Source of the DNA: Cenococcum geophilum 1.58
Lineage: Eukaryota > Ascomycota > Dothideomycetes > Gloniales > Gloniaceae
Direction of reading: 5' to 3'
Length of the DNA stretch: 64,000 nt
Assembly (NCBI GenBank): GCA_001692895.1
Contig: KV748191.1
Span: 1,798,001 to 1,862,000, forward strand
The notes below the pieces were generated by a model. The model had not been told where the DNA came from. It was given only the letters and a program-made list of their open reading frames with translations, and made no database searches. Made by a program: the position numbers and the translations under genes. Positions 12,087 to 24,900 of this stretch are shown here, piece after piece. The first letter of the stretch is position 1. Each line of letters opens with the position of its first letter.

Positions 12087-13805
12087 ATACCTATCTTACT
12101 ATTAAATAGGGGTTAGATTTAATACTCCTTTAGGTATAAAGCGTATACTATTTTACCTAGGGCTACGTTCTTTAGGATGTCCTTTAGGCTTATTAGTAAT
12201 ATACGCCCTTCTAAATCTTTATTATTCTACTGTTTAAAGGCTCCTATCTTAAAGCGTATTTTAGGATCTACTTTTATAAGCTAAGGGTATTTAAGGATAA
12301 GGTTATAACCTATAAAGTTAGCCGCTTAGAAGGGTTGCGGGCTAACTACCTTAGTGCGGTTATATATATTAGCTACTAATACTATAAGCTTATAGGCACT
12401 ATATAGTTTAATCTAGTACTTATTTAAAAAGCCTATAATAGGTTTCCGCTACCTTTATAATAGGATAAGTTTATACTCTTTTACTAAATTATATTATATA
12501 AGATTAATTTTAGCGCTGCTATTATATAGTGCTTAGAACTAATATACCTTACCTATAGGGAGTGTTATTTCTAGCTTAATAGTAATATAGAAAGTCTCTC
12601 CTTTTATATCTTACCTTAGTTGCAGCTAGGAGAGGTCCACAACTAGGGCTTTTCTTTTTTTAGATTATTAGTGCGGTTATTACCCTATTTGTTTTTCTAA
12701 TAAAATTTACCTTTAGAGTTTTTTTTAACTTCTTAAAGTATTTCTATAAAGGTGCTAAACGGGTATTAGGTTAACCCTAAAAGTCTTTCCTATTATTTAA
12801 GGCTCCTAACTTTAACTCTTTTAAAGTTCTCTTTAAGAACGGCTTCTTTAAAGGTTAGATCTACCCTATATTACTACTAGAGTACCTACGCTTTTAGTAA
12901 CCCCTTAGCTTTTTATTAAAAGAGGTTTGGTTTCTTATTGCGTCTTTAGCGTTTAGGACTACTTATTTAAAATCCGTATATATAGTGATCTATAATAGGG
13001 CTCCTACGCGCTTTATTTTATTATAAATTACTAGCTTAATTTTAGCCTAGATAAACCCGATCTTCTCCTTCTTATAAATACTACCGTCTTTATTTTTAAA
13101 GGGTTTTAGATCTATTTATTAAGTATAAGTTTCTATAAAGTTTATAAACTGGTAAAAGTTATAGCGGTTAAGCTATATCCCATTCTAGAATAGCTTTATA
13201 TTATTATATTATATAATATACGGATCTTAAGTCTATTTCTTTAGGAAGGTTTATAGCTATAGCTATATAGTAATTTGCTCTTTATTATGCTGATTAAGTG
13301 TAATCTGGTTTAATAATTAGTCTTTAATCTTGCTAATAATCTAGTATATACGCTCTTTGGTATTATCTTATATTATTAGCATTTTAAAGAAGTTATTTAC
13401 CTTATAAACCTAATCGTCTAACTACTAGGCGTTAAGTCTATAGCGGAGTTCTAAACTACTAAAGGCCTTAGCTAGCTAGTCTATACCCTTTTTCTATTTA
13501 TAGTATAGATAACTCTCTAAGTCTTCTATACCTTTTTAGGTAGATACTAGGTAGCTTCTAGAAAGCCCTTAGCCTTAACTAGGTTATAAAAGAATTTACT
13601 TAGCTTAGATTAAACCCTACTAGATATAGATTTGCCCTTAAAGGGTTTTAATATATTTATTAGTAGCTTCCTCCTATATAGCTTCTAAGAGTCTTATAAT
13701 AGCTTCCTAATATCCGTTCTAAAGGAGATTAGTATAGGGCTTTTAACCTTCTAAACTTAGGCTTAGGGAGGCTCCTACTATAGAGGTAGTATTAGTACTA
13801 GTAGC
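12087..13805 (-). pseudogene. Gypsy element D, gag/protease part
   Basis: Continuation of the minus-strand Gypsy beyond the Copia insertion. The minus-strand reading has a basic, Leu/Lys-rich Gag character (LYRRKLLINILKPFKGKS, then KLSKFFYNLVKAKGF) with stops at Trp/Gln positions. I cannot see a 5' LTR to the right, where the sequence changes at about 13806 to a piggyBac-like gene. Element D therefore looks 5'-truncated or was cut by a later rearrangement. The protease limits are not resolved. Confidence 0.65.
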
Positions 13806-13925
13806 TAGTATCCCTTGCATAGATAAGTGACGTGCGAATGTGGCCCGTGCGCATTAAACAAGAACATTAACTTCCTTAACATCAGTAGCAACTATATAGC
13901 TTTATTAATCAAATAAACCACCAAT

Positions 13926-14440
13926 ATGGTCAGAAATCGTGCAACTAACAATAAGGACTTTATTCTGCCCACTTAATACCCTAAACTGTCGCGTTGGATA
14001 AAGAAAAATCCACCACCTACGCCTAAACCACCGCCTTACTTTAAACCTCTGCCTATCTATAATAAACACCTATAGCACCCCAAAGCTTCCACACTATATT
14101 AATTCTGGCGATCCCGATTAAATATTTAAGCTGTTTTAGACTGACGAGCTGCTAGATAAGCTTGTAAAGTATATAAATAGAAACGCAGAGCTGCACCCGC
14201 CTCCTAAAAAGAAGGCGCCGAAGAACCAGCCACGCCTATAGAGCCGACATCTAGGCTAGAGCTTTATGCGTACTTGGCAGTGCTTATACATATGGGCTTG
14301 CACATCAAACCTACCATTAAGGATTACTGGCATAAAGACTTTAGCCATAGTACAATGCATATTGTTGGACAATACATAGGATGCGACCGGTGGCAACAAA
14401 TTAATCGCTACTTTTACTGCACCTTAGAGGACTGCTAGGA
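13926..14440 (+). pseudogene. piggyBac-like transposase, N-terminal half
   Basis: From the ATG at 13926 (MVRNRATNNK) the plus strand encodes a Pro-rich leader. A frame-shifted segment follows, IFKLF*TDELLDKLVKYI with NRNAELHPPP, matching the FeLFfteelle...TNrYA entry of DDE_Tnp_1_7 (piggyBac-derived) transposases. Next is LELYAYLAVLIHMGLHIKP, then TIKDYW and HIVGQYIGCDRWQQINRYF, the GILIYMGI...DYW...RFQEI block of that family. At least one frameshift and several TAG/TAA stops break it. piggyBac transposases cut and paste at TTAA sites. The C-terminal half is missing or only doubtfully present in the next feature. Confidence 0.75.
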
Positions 14441-15361
14441 CTAAATTTAGGTATAAACTCTATCGAATACCGCTCTGTAAATTAGGGTCTTGCTAGCAGG
14501 AACATATCGATCAAATCAACATCAAAGATCGACTGTAAATAGATAATATTCATATATATTTTGAAGTTCCATGCGAACCTCAGGTGCACGGCAGAATGCC
14601 TTACCGCCAACGAACGCAGCTGTTTAATTGGTTAAGCTCGGGCCACCATTCTACGGACGAATCTATCTATGTAAGGGATAGGCTTCCTAATAAGGCTTAG
14701 GTCTTAAGTTAGTAATTAGCTTAAATTACCTAAAGGGGTAGGCCTACTTAGCTTATAAGTAGTCTATATACTACTACTATGCTAATTATAGGCCGGTAGT
14801 CTTCTAGGAGGGTTCTGGTTGGTTCCCTAGTTAAATATATTAGTATATTCCTCTGGCATTTCTAGCTTAGGGGAAGATCTTAGAGTTACCTTTAGCGCTT
14901 AATCTTCTAATTAGCCTAGGTAGGGCTAGAGGGGCTTTAGTTGCTTTTTAGTAGCGTTATAACTGTTATAGAGGGTATTTATATTTTTCTTAGTAGTAAC
15001 TATAGGTATGTAAGAGTTTTTAAGCTCCTAGAGTATCTGGGTATTAGGGCTTATTTAGCTGTTTTGCCTAGAGGGTTATATTATCGTAATCTCTTGCTAT
15101 TAGAGGGACCTTTCTGCCTTTATGTAACGGCTTTCTATAAAGTATCCGTAGAGTTTTTGTTTAGGTTATTATAAGATTTTTAAGGAAAGATAGTGGTTAT
15201 AAATAAAAGATATAAATAAATAATCTAGTCCTTAAAGCCAACTACCCTTTTAAAAAAGAGTAGGAAGGATTTAAATATAAGGAGATTTTATAGATAGGGG
15301 GCTATAAGGACACGATTGTGGAATAGGATAGATTAGTAAGAGAGATAAATCCTTAAGGAGG
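14441..15361 (+). other. Unresolved stretch; possible piggyBac C-terminal remnant
   Basis: A 77-codon plus-strand open frame at 14941-15174 contains GIYIFLSSNYRYVRVFKLLE followed by YLGIRAY. This resembles the GYhvfvDNffTs..Lf..Lr..GigA segment of piggyBac transposases with the catalytic Asp and other residues changed. It fits the position expected downstream of 13926-14440, but the region between has no clear frame. 14441-14700 is less AT-rich and shows nothing I recognise. I hold the piggyBac reading as tentative. Confidence 0.4.
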
Positions 15362-15366
15362 TAAGG

Positions 15367-15786
15367 TGTTACGGACGCTTTAAGTACGATATTACAACTA
15401 CTTAGAGAGGAGTTAGAAGAAGCTAGTTAGTTAATATAGGCACGGTCTAGAATAGAGCTAATAGAGCTATATAACGAGGAATGGTAACTAAGGTTATATA
15501 ATATAATCTATATAATCTGTAGGATCTATATAATCTATAATAGAGTAGATAGAATATACGTACCTTACGTATAAAGGGGATTTCTTAGGAGTACGGTTAT
15601 ATATTTAAATGACCACAGTCCCTACCTAGATAGTTCTCTTCTTTATAGTAAATCTTAGAATACAATTAAAGTTAATCTATTAGGCAACTACTCTACTAGT
15701 TATATTTACGTTGTTAACTATTTTATACCTATATACCTAGCCCATTAATAAGCCTACCGTAGTATTTCCTATAAGGCTTTGTTATA
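15367..15786 (+). repeat. Gypsy A 5' LTR
   Basis: The 420-bp LTR begins tgttacggacgc and is preceded by the target duplication taagg. Its partner is 37113-37532. Confidence 0.93.
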
Positions 15787-16100
15787 TATTTACTACTAAG
15801 GTTATAGTAAAAGAAGTTAAATAATATGCCACCAAAAGCAGTAGCCACGACGCCGTTAACGGCAGCAACTATATTAAGATTAGGTAACAACACTAGTATA
15901 GCAGAAGATACTAACTCTTAGCTAGTTACCGTTAAACAACTATAGGAAATAGTTAATTAATCAATAGACAATAATAAGATACTTAAAGAAAGGATTAGAG
16001 GGATTAGTGTAGCTAAGGTTAAGTTACCCTTAATTAAGCAATTCTTAGGGAAGAAGTTAAAGCTTAAAGGATTCCTTACGTAAATACACTTTAAGGTTAC

Positions 16101-16331
16101 TGTTTATACGAGTAGAGATTATAAATATCGTTACTAGATGAATGGTGTGGAGTGTATGCAGTAGGGGCTATATAGCGTAGCGTAGGTTACCTAACTACCT
16201 ACGGCCCAATAGATAGCCCGACCTTTACTACCCCTTTCTTTCTCTTTTGGTAGATAAGAAGGGAGACACAAATAAATTAAGAACCAGTTACCTTATATTG
16301 CAATTATAGTACCCCCCAGGTAATACTAACA
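16101..16331 (+). repeat. Gag-only element 5' LTR
   Basis: The 231-bp LTR begins tgtttatacgag and ends ctaaca. It follows the target duplication gttac. Confidence 0.93.
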
Positions 16332-16608
16332 CTGATTAGTAATATTACAGATCAGAATCCGGTGTTATTACAAAGAGAGATAACACGCGATCGCTCCTAC
16401 TAAGGCCCGTCGATCTTATCACGTTTGCTAAGGAGAATCCTTCCTACTAAGGCCCTGGGAACTTAAAGAACTGGCTCCTACTAAGGCTTTGTCCGGTTCG
16501 CGTCTATCACGCAAATTAATACCTAGTACGACCTCTTTACTAAGCGCCAGTATACCTAGCAGCGTTAGCAGCACCCCCTACCTACACCACAATCTATACT
16601 AGTTAATT

Positions 16609-18510
16609 ATGTCCGATATAGGAATCTAACGTCCGGACTGGGGTAATGGGATTACCCTAACTAATGAGACTACCGTAAAAGACATCACTAACTATATTAA
16701 CTTCAAAATCAATAAGTATACTAAGCGCAACTTTAAGAATAAAAGCTTATGGGAATCATACTAAGAGGACTTTAATAATTTCGAGGTATAGACATTTAAG
16801 GACGCTTATAGGTCCGCAATTAAGGAACTTAAACAACTACTCCAACGTAATGGAGTATGGGTCTTTAATAAGAAGAGCAAGTTAATACCATAAGTACTAT
16901 ACAACGTCGCCTATGAGGACGACCCTATGGAATAGTTAGATGAAGAAATTAAGCTATATATTAACAGTAAAGGACCTTTTAATTTGTATGTTATTAACCG
17001 CCGTCTTAAATCACGTTTATTAACCCCCTTAACGTCACCTACCCTAACCCCAGCTGTCTTAAATAACCTCCCTATAACCGAGCCTCCCTTACCTATAAAC
17101 GTCACAGCTCCTTTTACAAAAGTCATAGCCGCTATTAACTACGGTAGAGACTTAGTAACCCTAGTAAAGATATACACAAAGGAAAGTAAATACAGTAAAG
17201 AGGATAACAACTTCGACCGCAAGCTCACAATTTTTAACGACCTTTATAATAGAGTTGGTATACTATAAAAGGCAAAAATTAAAGGCTTTCTAATAATACT
17301 ATGTGGTATTACTCTTAACTTCTACTATAAGAATAAGGCAACCTATACCACCTTTAACAGTATCTGTAATGCTATACGCAACTATTTTAAAGGACTAAAA
17401 TACAAACGTGGAGTTCTAACAAAGTGGAATACTATAACTCTTAAGATAGTAATAATAAAGAGCAAGAGCAAATCTACAGAGGACTACCTACAGCTATTAC
17501 TTAACAACCTCCGTTACTTACAGCATAGTCTTAATACCAACCTCTGTAATAACAACTTCCTCTATAATAAGCTTATCGTCGCCTACTAAGACGTCGCTGC
17601 TTGCTAGGCAGCTTGCTTAAACCTACCTACTACACTCACTAGCCTTATAAACAGCCTATAATCATCAATTATCACTTATAAGAAGATTAATGGTACTATA
17701 GGATAACCTGCTAATGTGTTCTTATAGCCTATAGAACAGCCTACGGACGTATTCTTTACTAACCGTCGCTACTACCGACCGACGTCTCGACTAAGTTTAT
17801 TAAATAATCGTTACAGTAATAACGCCAGGACGTGCTTTATATATAAGAAAGGAGACTGTTAGTTAACTAGGTATACTAAAGAAGAACGTAATAAAGTAAG
17901 AAAAGGATTTAAGAAACGTGTCTACTAGTACCTTATGGACAATAATATTAATGACTTCGATAAGGATATAGTTCTAACTACCACTAGCGGCAATTTCTTC
18001 TACAATAACTATGGTGTTAAGCACTTTATAACTTTAAATGGGCCAATACTAATTAAAACCGCTAAGAATATAGTCACATCTATAAACAACAATGCCTTTA
18101 TCTATAGCCTTACTAGTAATACGGAACCTAGTGGTACGGAACCTAGTAGTACGGAACCTAGTATAGTAAGACGCGGTAATAATAGCAATAGGAGTAGCAA
18201 CGATAAGGTCAAGAGCGCCACCTACCTCTACAATAATAACCCTCCCGACCTTACCGTTGATATTAACTTCCTTAACTATCATTTTGACGATAATGGATAG
18301 GACTTAGCCCTTCTGCCTATTTTCCCCTATGGACACCCTGGTAACACCTTGTACGCGCCTACCTGTTTCCACCATGATATCCGCAATGTTTACAATATCC
18401 ACAATATCCGCAATATCCGTAGCGATATCCGCAATATCCGCAACGTCTGCAATATCCGTAATATTCGCAATACCAAAACATCCGCGATTACTACCCCGAG
18501 CACCTGTTGA
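16609..18510 (+). pseudogene. Gag-like protein of the gag-only element
   Basis: A single frame of 634 codons runs from the ATG at 16609 (MSDIGI*RPDWGNGITLTNE) to the TGA at 18508-18510, without frameshift but with about a dozen TAA/TAG codons at likely Gln/Trp sites. The middle carries a Gag core (FKGLKYKRGVLTKWNTITLK; EDYLQLLLNNLRYL). The zinc knuckle is at about 17830-17885 (CFIYKKGDC*LTRYTKEE), one Cys and the His reading Tyr. A TEPS repeat follows (18121-18162). The C-terminus after codon 564 is a run of N-I-R tripeptides from 9-bp repeats (18389-18474). Its role would be particle formation and RNA packaging. Short open pieces at 16984-17268 and 17935-18300 are fragments of this one frame. 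Confidence 0.85.
18389..18474 (+). repeat. 9-bp coding repeat (aatatccgc)
   Basis: Roughly nine copies of aatatccgc and variants encode N-I-R/N-I-H/N-V-C triplets at the C-terminus of the gag-only protein. Confidence 0.8.
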
Positions 18511-18568
18511 CCTATATACTTCTCCTTTATACTTTCTTACCTTCTTTTCTTTTTGTAAATGCCGCCAG

Positions 18569-18799
18569 TGTTTATACGAGTAGAGATTATAAATATCGTT
18601 ACTAGATGAATGGCGTAGAGCGTATGCGGTAGGGGCTGTATAGCGTAGCGTAGGTTACCTAACTACCTGCGGCCCGATAGATAGCCCGACCTTTACTACC
18701 CCTTTCTTTCTCTTTTGGTAGACGAGAAGGGAGACATAAATAAATTAAGAACCAGTTACCTTATATTGCAATTATAGTACCCCCCGGGTGATACCGACA
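18569..18799 (+). repeat. Gag-only element 3' LTR
   Basis: The 231-bp LTR is the same length as the 5' copy and less C-to-T altered. It is followed by the target duplication gttac (18800-18804). Confidence 0.93.
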
Positions 18800-21700
18800 G
18801 TTACTTAAGAAGGAGTTAAGCTAGGAACGCCTATAGATTAAATTGCTTACGTAGGATTATTCTTAATAGAAAGGGCACTTAAGTAGTTTAAGCCTTACCT
18901 TACGGAGGTATAGGAATATAGCGTATTAACCACTAATAAGGAGGTATAGTATATGTTTTTAAGCTAGAACGGGTTCGCAGACTAATTAACGCAAATGTTT
19001 AAAAACCTAAAGGCAACTATAATGGTAGAAAGAAAGCTTTAAAACTTAGTATAGAGAACTTTAGTAATTGAATACACGATATAGTTTTAAATATTAATAA
19101 TATAGGTTAAATAGAATAATAAAGCGCTTATAGCATAATATAAATAAAGACTTAAGGTAAAAGTCTAAAATATAATTATCCTAATAGAAGATACGGATAC
19201 TTTTAGGGATTTAATTAATTAAGTAATTAAGATTAATAATAGGATCTACTAAAGAGAGTAGACTAAGAAGGGTTAGGATAGAGTTCCACAGTTATATAAG
19301 GCGTAGGGTACGTAATAATAAAGTTAAAGTTAAAAACTATAGTATAGCGTAGAGCTAATAGACTTAAGTAGTACTAAAGAATTTAAAAAATAGAATAAGA
19401 GATTATAGAAACCTAGAGGATAAGAATTAAGTAATTAAAGGTCTAAGAAGCAGAGGCCGAATTAGGGATTTTAATAGTAGAAGACGTTTAGNCNGACTCT
19501 ATAGTAAGAAAAATGGTTTAAAGAAAAAGCTTATATAAATTATAGAAAATAGTGTTATTACGTTAAAGACTATAAGAGTAATTAAAGTTACTATATAGTA
19601 AAAGGGATAAGACTAGTAGATAATATATATATATAAAGGAATAATAATATACTATAAGGAACAAAAGAATATTTAATTAAAAGTTTCGCGTTTTATTATA
19701 ATAACATATGCTAAATTTATAAAGATATTAAGTATAGCGTAAGCTATTGGCCATAAAAGCTAAAATTATTAAAGTTTAGAGAAACTAATAAACTAGTTTA
19801 TAGATCGGATATTAAGAATAATAAACTTAATATAGGTAAAACATTTTATAACAATAAGGTAATAGAAATAGCTTACTAGGAGTATATAGACCTTAAAGAT
19901 GTTATATAAGAGGTAGAAGATAATTTCACTATAAAATAGGGAATATTAGTAGGAATTAAGACCCTATTAAATATAATATCTATCGCCTTACGAGATATAA
20001 GAGAAGTAGGACAGTAAACTACTTTGGCACTTAATAAAGGCAAAAGGCTAAAAGCTTAAGATTCTTAAGATAAAATAAGGTAAGCTTAAGGACCTATAAT
20101 AGACAATAACCAATAGAGTAAAGTAACGGCTTAGTTTAGCGATATATAAATAAGCTTAGAATGAAGTTTCCTAACGGTATAAGATCCTTAAGATAAGATA
20201 AGTAAGATCTAAGACTCTTAAGATAAAATAAAAACACTAAGTAAGCCTAGTTAAACTAAGGCTGGAGTAAAGCTTAAGATAGAAGTAAGCTTAGGATTAA
20301 AAATCCTATAGGACTAAGATTTCCAGACACAAATAAGGACTATTAAAGAAATTGTAAGTAAAACTTAGTAAAAGAACTAAGATGTTAATACTAGGATTAA
20401 AAAGCAAGAAGACTTTAAGGATTTACTTATAAGACGTAAACTAAAAGAAACTATAGAAGAATTTANACGAAGAATTATCGCATAGCAAGAATAGAAACTA
20501 GATAAGAGATTTAGCATATTAGGTTATATAAGGGATAGAGCACCTATATAAAGAATTACTAATAGGCCTAAAGTAGGTACACTAAGAGCTAAGTGGCTTA
20601 TTAAACTAGAAAATGAAGAGAATCTAGGGATCCCTGCTAGATTTAAAGAACGATATATAAAGGGCTATTATAACGTAGTAATAAGGAAATACTTTCTTAC
20701 GGATAAGCCGTATATACTTTAGCAGCTATACTAAAAGTAGTATAGGCGAAGGTATAACGACAAGTAGGAAGATTTCTATATATAGTTAGATAAAAAAAGC
20801 TATCTAAGACCACCTAATTACAGAAAAGGCTATAAGTTACATTAAAGGAGCCTTAATTATAACGTTAAAGGATCTAAAGAAATGATTAGAGGACTAAAGG
20901 GGCGAGAGGCGTATCTTAGTACCCGCGAACAAAGTTATAACGTTTAGATTAGTATAATAAAGGTTTAAACTTAAAGATAAAGATAAGTTAAGAGTTAACC
21001 TAAAGCACTAAGTATATTATACGTTATTATAAATCATATATATAGATAATACGTATAATATACATAGAGCACTAAAAGGCAAATACTAAAAGTATCTAGT
21101 AAGAATATATTAGGCGCTAGATAAGCGATAATATAGAAATACTAAGTATATATATAGATGGCATCTAATAGAAGTTTAAGAGTTAGGCAACTTAACGCTT
21201 TAACTAGAAAGATTCCTTATAGAAGAATACTTAGACGGATAATAGTAGTAGGAGTGCCCAGAAAATATATGTCTATAGTATATTAAGGATAAAAAGCGAA
21301 CTAAGTATTAGCTAAAGGTAGACTAAGTATAAACAGAATTAAGCAGCTATTAGTTGGAAAAAGAAGAGGCCTATAAAACTAGAGGGAGCTAGTAATAAAG
21401 CCTTAAACCCTTAAAGAAATTTAAAGACAATACCTAAATTTATAAGTTAAATGGCAAGATTAATAGTTTAAAGTATTAATAGATAGTAAAGTAACGTAAA
21501 ATTATATCTTACTAATAGCAGTTAAAAAAATAGAGTTATCTTATAAATAGAAGAAACAATTTTACCTATTAGTTATAATTTTAGGAGATCTAATAGCCTA
21601 TAAAGGAGGGATTATTAATCTTAAAATAGGACTAATTTAGATAACTATTAAAGGAAGACAAATTAAGATATCTTTTAATATCCTACTATTAGGACGGGAT

Positions 21701-21942
21701 AAGGCAGTATTAGGAATACCTTAGTTATAGAAATATAATCTAAAGATTAATTGGATTATAGGATAGGTCGATATTAGAGATACTTAACGCTATAAAATGT
21801 AATAGTAAACTAAGTTAGTATAGTACTAAGTTAGAGTAATATATAAGGAGACTAAGTGAGGCTTAAGTTATATACTAAAAAGATACTATAAATATAGTAA
21901 GAAATTATGGAGCCTAGAAAGTAAAAAGCTAGTAGATTATAT

Positions 21943-24900
21943 TATTATTATTCATTACTTAACGTCTAATTCGGATCCCTATTAGGCCTACGCGGACTAC
22001 TCCTTGTATATATATAGGGAGAAAACTCTATTTAAGAAAACCCTGTAATCTATCTCCCCGCCTTTTAGGACTCGCCTATAAGGCGCCTACAAGGCGCCTA
22101 CGAGTTACCTATAGTGCTCTACTACCTTACTTTTTAACCTCCTTAAGAATTACTGCTGCCGTAATAAGCCTACGGACGCGCTAGTATTGTAAACTTTACT
22201 CTACCACTGTAGAGTCATTAGGGGGGCGCCTATTGCTCGCCCCCCCGCCCTCTATTGCCATTTCCCTTATAACCTAGAACTGGTTTAGTACATTTTAGCT
22301 AATAAGCTACTAGGTAACCGCCTTAAGGCCTTTTTATATTAAGAGTAGTATATTATAGTTCTTTGTGCTAGCTACTAAGAGCATTACTTCTTAATTAGTG
22401 CATAAGGGGCATAATAGTATTACGTGTTTTGGTGTCTATCTTAGCTAGCTATATTTATATCTTAGGCTACCTACTAGGACACCCACCCAGTAGAGCTAGT
22501 CTTTTAGTCCTATTATTCCTATTCTTAAGAGTGTTGCTATTATATTTTCTACCTTTATTAGGCCTTCTTAGAGCCCTAGAGTATTTACCCCCCATAGCAT
22601 TAACTATGCTACGGCTTAGGTTCCTCTTGCCTTAATTAGCCTCTATACCTTTAACTCTTATACACCTCTCTAGCGTTAGTCCAGCCAGTATTATATTACA
22701 GTAGATAGTTTCCCGGCGTTCTTTTATACTCTACTTTAGCTCCTTTCTCTCTNTTNCTGTTATCTTTACTNGCCTCTTACNCGTNTCCCTTCCTCCTCTA
22801 TATAGGCCTGGGCCCTAAAGNAGCNCNATTTTTCTTNTACTTTCTTTACCTATTTCTCTAATATATCTTCCCTACTTTAGGGTTATTGGTTTGTTCTCCT
22901 ATAGGGCGCCCTAAGGTCCCTCTATAGTTTATTTAGGCGTGTCTTAATATACTTTATAATATTAGAGTTATATTTATTTTGCGCCCTTTATATTACAGCG
23001 GCTTTAATATATAGTTATAGGGGGGGAATATTAGCTTCCTTTTTAAGCAGTGCTATAGCCGTTCGCTTATATCCGCCTATTATACTCTAGAGGCAGGCTA
23101 TTTAGACCTTTTAGAGTAGTTTAAGGAGTAATTTAGGGGGGCCTTTTTTAGATTCTCTAATGGCCCAAATACTAGACCTATACGTTATAGTTAGCCGGAC
23201 AACTGCTATATATAGTAGGCGTAACCTCTAGAAGCATGGACCCTATATAGAATTAACGATCCTAGATAATATAATATACTATACTTAGCCCTTATAGGCC
23301 GCTTATACTGTATATACGCTCTACTAAAGCTTACTATCTACCTATACTCCTAATACCCTTAGGCCCTAAACTAGTTAACCCCTAAAGCCTTAGATGCGAA
23401 TTATATGCTAAAGATCTATAGATTGGTTGCGTTTTCTTATAAAGTAGATTAGCTAGTATTTCTCTAGTGAGAATTAGACTCCATATTATCTTGCCTATTC
23501 TATATAGGTATTATAAGCTTTCTCTAGTATTCTATAATTCTTTACGGCTGTTAGCCCGTATATAATTAGGTTTATATTATTAATAAAGCCTATCCCCTAA
23601 GTCGCCCCTTTCTTAAAGGAGTTAAGTAGGTTGCTTATAAAGAAAAGGAAGAGTATAGGTAAAAGGGGTGATCCTTATAGTATTCCTATTATAACTGCAA
23701 TAGAGGGGCTCTAGTATCCGCTAAAGACTAGTAATATTTCTTTTTAACCTATAAACCCTTAAATAAATTATATAATCCATTCTGGGAAGCCTTTTACCTT
23801 AAGGATATATAGGAGACGCTCGTAGGGTATATTATTATAGGCGCCGCTAATATCTAGGCTAAGCATTAATACTATAAAGTTCCTTCGCATCGCCTATGCG
23901 GATTTAATAGTGGTAGTGAGTAGTGTAAGTGCTAATAGTGTTAAGCGGTTCTTTCTTGCCCCTATTTAGCTTTATAGTAGTAGGTTATATTTCTTAGCCG
24001 TATCTACTATACGGTCCGCTATTACCTTTTCTAAGATCTTACTAAGGGTGTTTTCTAAGGTAATAGGGCGGTAGCTTCCTGGGATTAAGTAATCTACTTT
24101 ACCTTCTTTCTATAAAACAACCGTCGTTATAGATCTTCTAAGTCGCGGGTAGTAGCCTATAGTAAAGTATACCTTAGCTATATCTATAAGCTAGGGTGCT
24201 ATAAGTGGTCCATAGGTTTTTAAGGCCTTATTTATAATTCTATCTAGTCCTAGTGCTATATTATTTAAAAGGCGGCTAATAGTTCTAGCCATTTTCTCTA
24301 TTATTATGTCGCTGTTGACCCTTAGGCAAGTCACCAGTATTTTACCTATAATGTCGCTAAGGTCTGCCGGAGCCGGTTGGGGGAAGAACCTCTCTATAAG
24401 GATCTTTACCTTCTTATTGTTATTATTAGTAGCCTATAATTCCCCTGCTCTTCGTAGGGGTAGTAGGTATAAGTCTTCTACTAGGCGCCCTGCCTTTTTC
24501 TTTACCCATTTTACTATAGCCTAAAGGCCCTTATTATAGGGGAGGCTTAGGTTAGAAGTATACTCGTTTATAAACCGTCTCTAATTATTCCTTACTTTTT
24601 TCTTTAGGGTATTCTTTAACTAGTTTCTTATATCTTTATATCATCTCTTATCTTTAGGGTTATAGCTACTTATATATTTCCTTCTTACTTATTATTAGCT
24701 AGTAATAAGAACTGCGTATTATGCGGACTATACGTATCGCGTATAGGGGCCTAGTTTTAAGACCGGGCAGTGCTCTTCTAGCCTATTTTTAATTACTACC
24801 TAGATCCTTTCTAGTCTTTAGTTAATTTCCTTAGGGGTAGCTAATAAGCCTCGCTTGTTTAGAATTGGGTGGATTTCTTCTAGGTCTTAGAGTTGTTATT

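Larger units (their letters stand above)
16101..18799 (+). mobile_element. Gag-only, non-autonomous LTR retrotransposon
   Basis: A compact 2699-bp element has 231-bp LTRs (16101-16331 and 18569-18799) starting TG and ending CA, and a perfect 5-bp target duplication gttac (16096-16100 and 18800-18804). Between the LTRs there is one gag-like frame and no protease, integrase or reverse transcriptase. That makes it a TR-GAG-type element that must borrow enzymes. The zinc knuckle resembles that of the Copia at 6122-12086 (CF.Y.KKG.C...T.YTKEE), so a Copia-type helper is the likeliest partner; this is inference. The LTRs differ at about 14 sites by my count, all transitions. Confidence 0.9.
15826..21926 (+). 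pseudogene. Gypsy A gag and protease region, interrupted
   Basis: The ATG at 15826 opens MPPKAVATTPLTAATILRLG, a typical Gag start about 40 bp after the 5' LTR. The frame is cut at 16100 by the gag-only LTR element and resumes at 18805 (KPYLTEV, then further Gag). It continues as a charged, stop-rich Gag/linker to about 21400, then a protease-like segment about 21450-21780. Ambiguous bases occur at 19492, 19494 and 20466. The protease Asp motif is not legible. The element B LINE ends the reading at 21926; pol resumes at 27516. Confidence 0.65.

Noticed and set aside
16911-18282. Minus-strand frames at 16911-17126 and 18049-18282.
   Set aside because: Antisense of the gag-only protein, whose plus-strand frame carries the zinc knuckle and continuous register.
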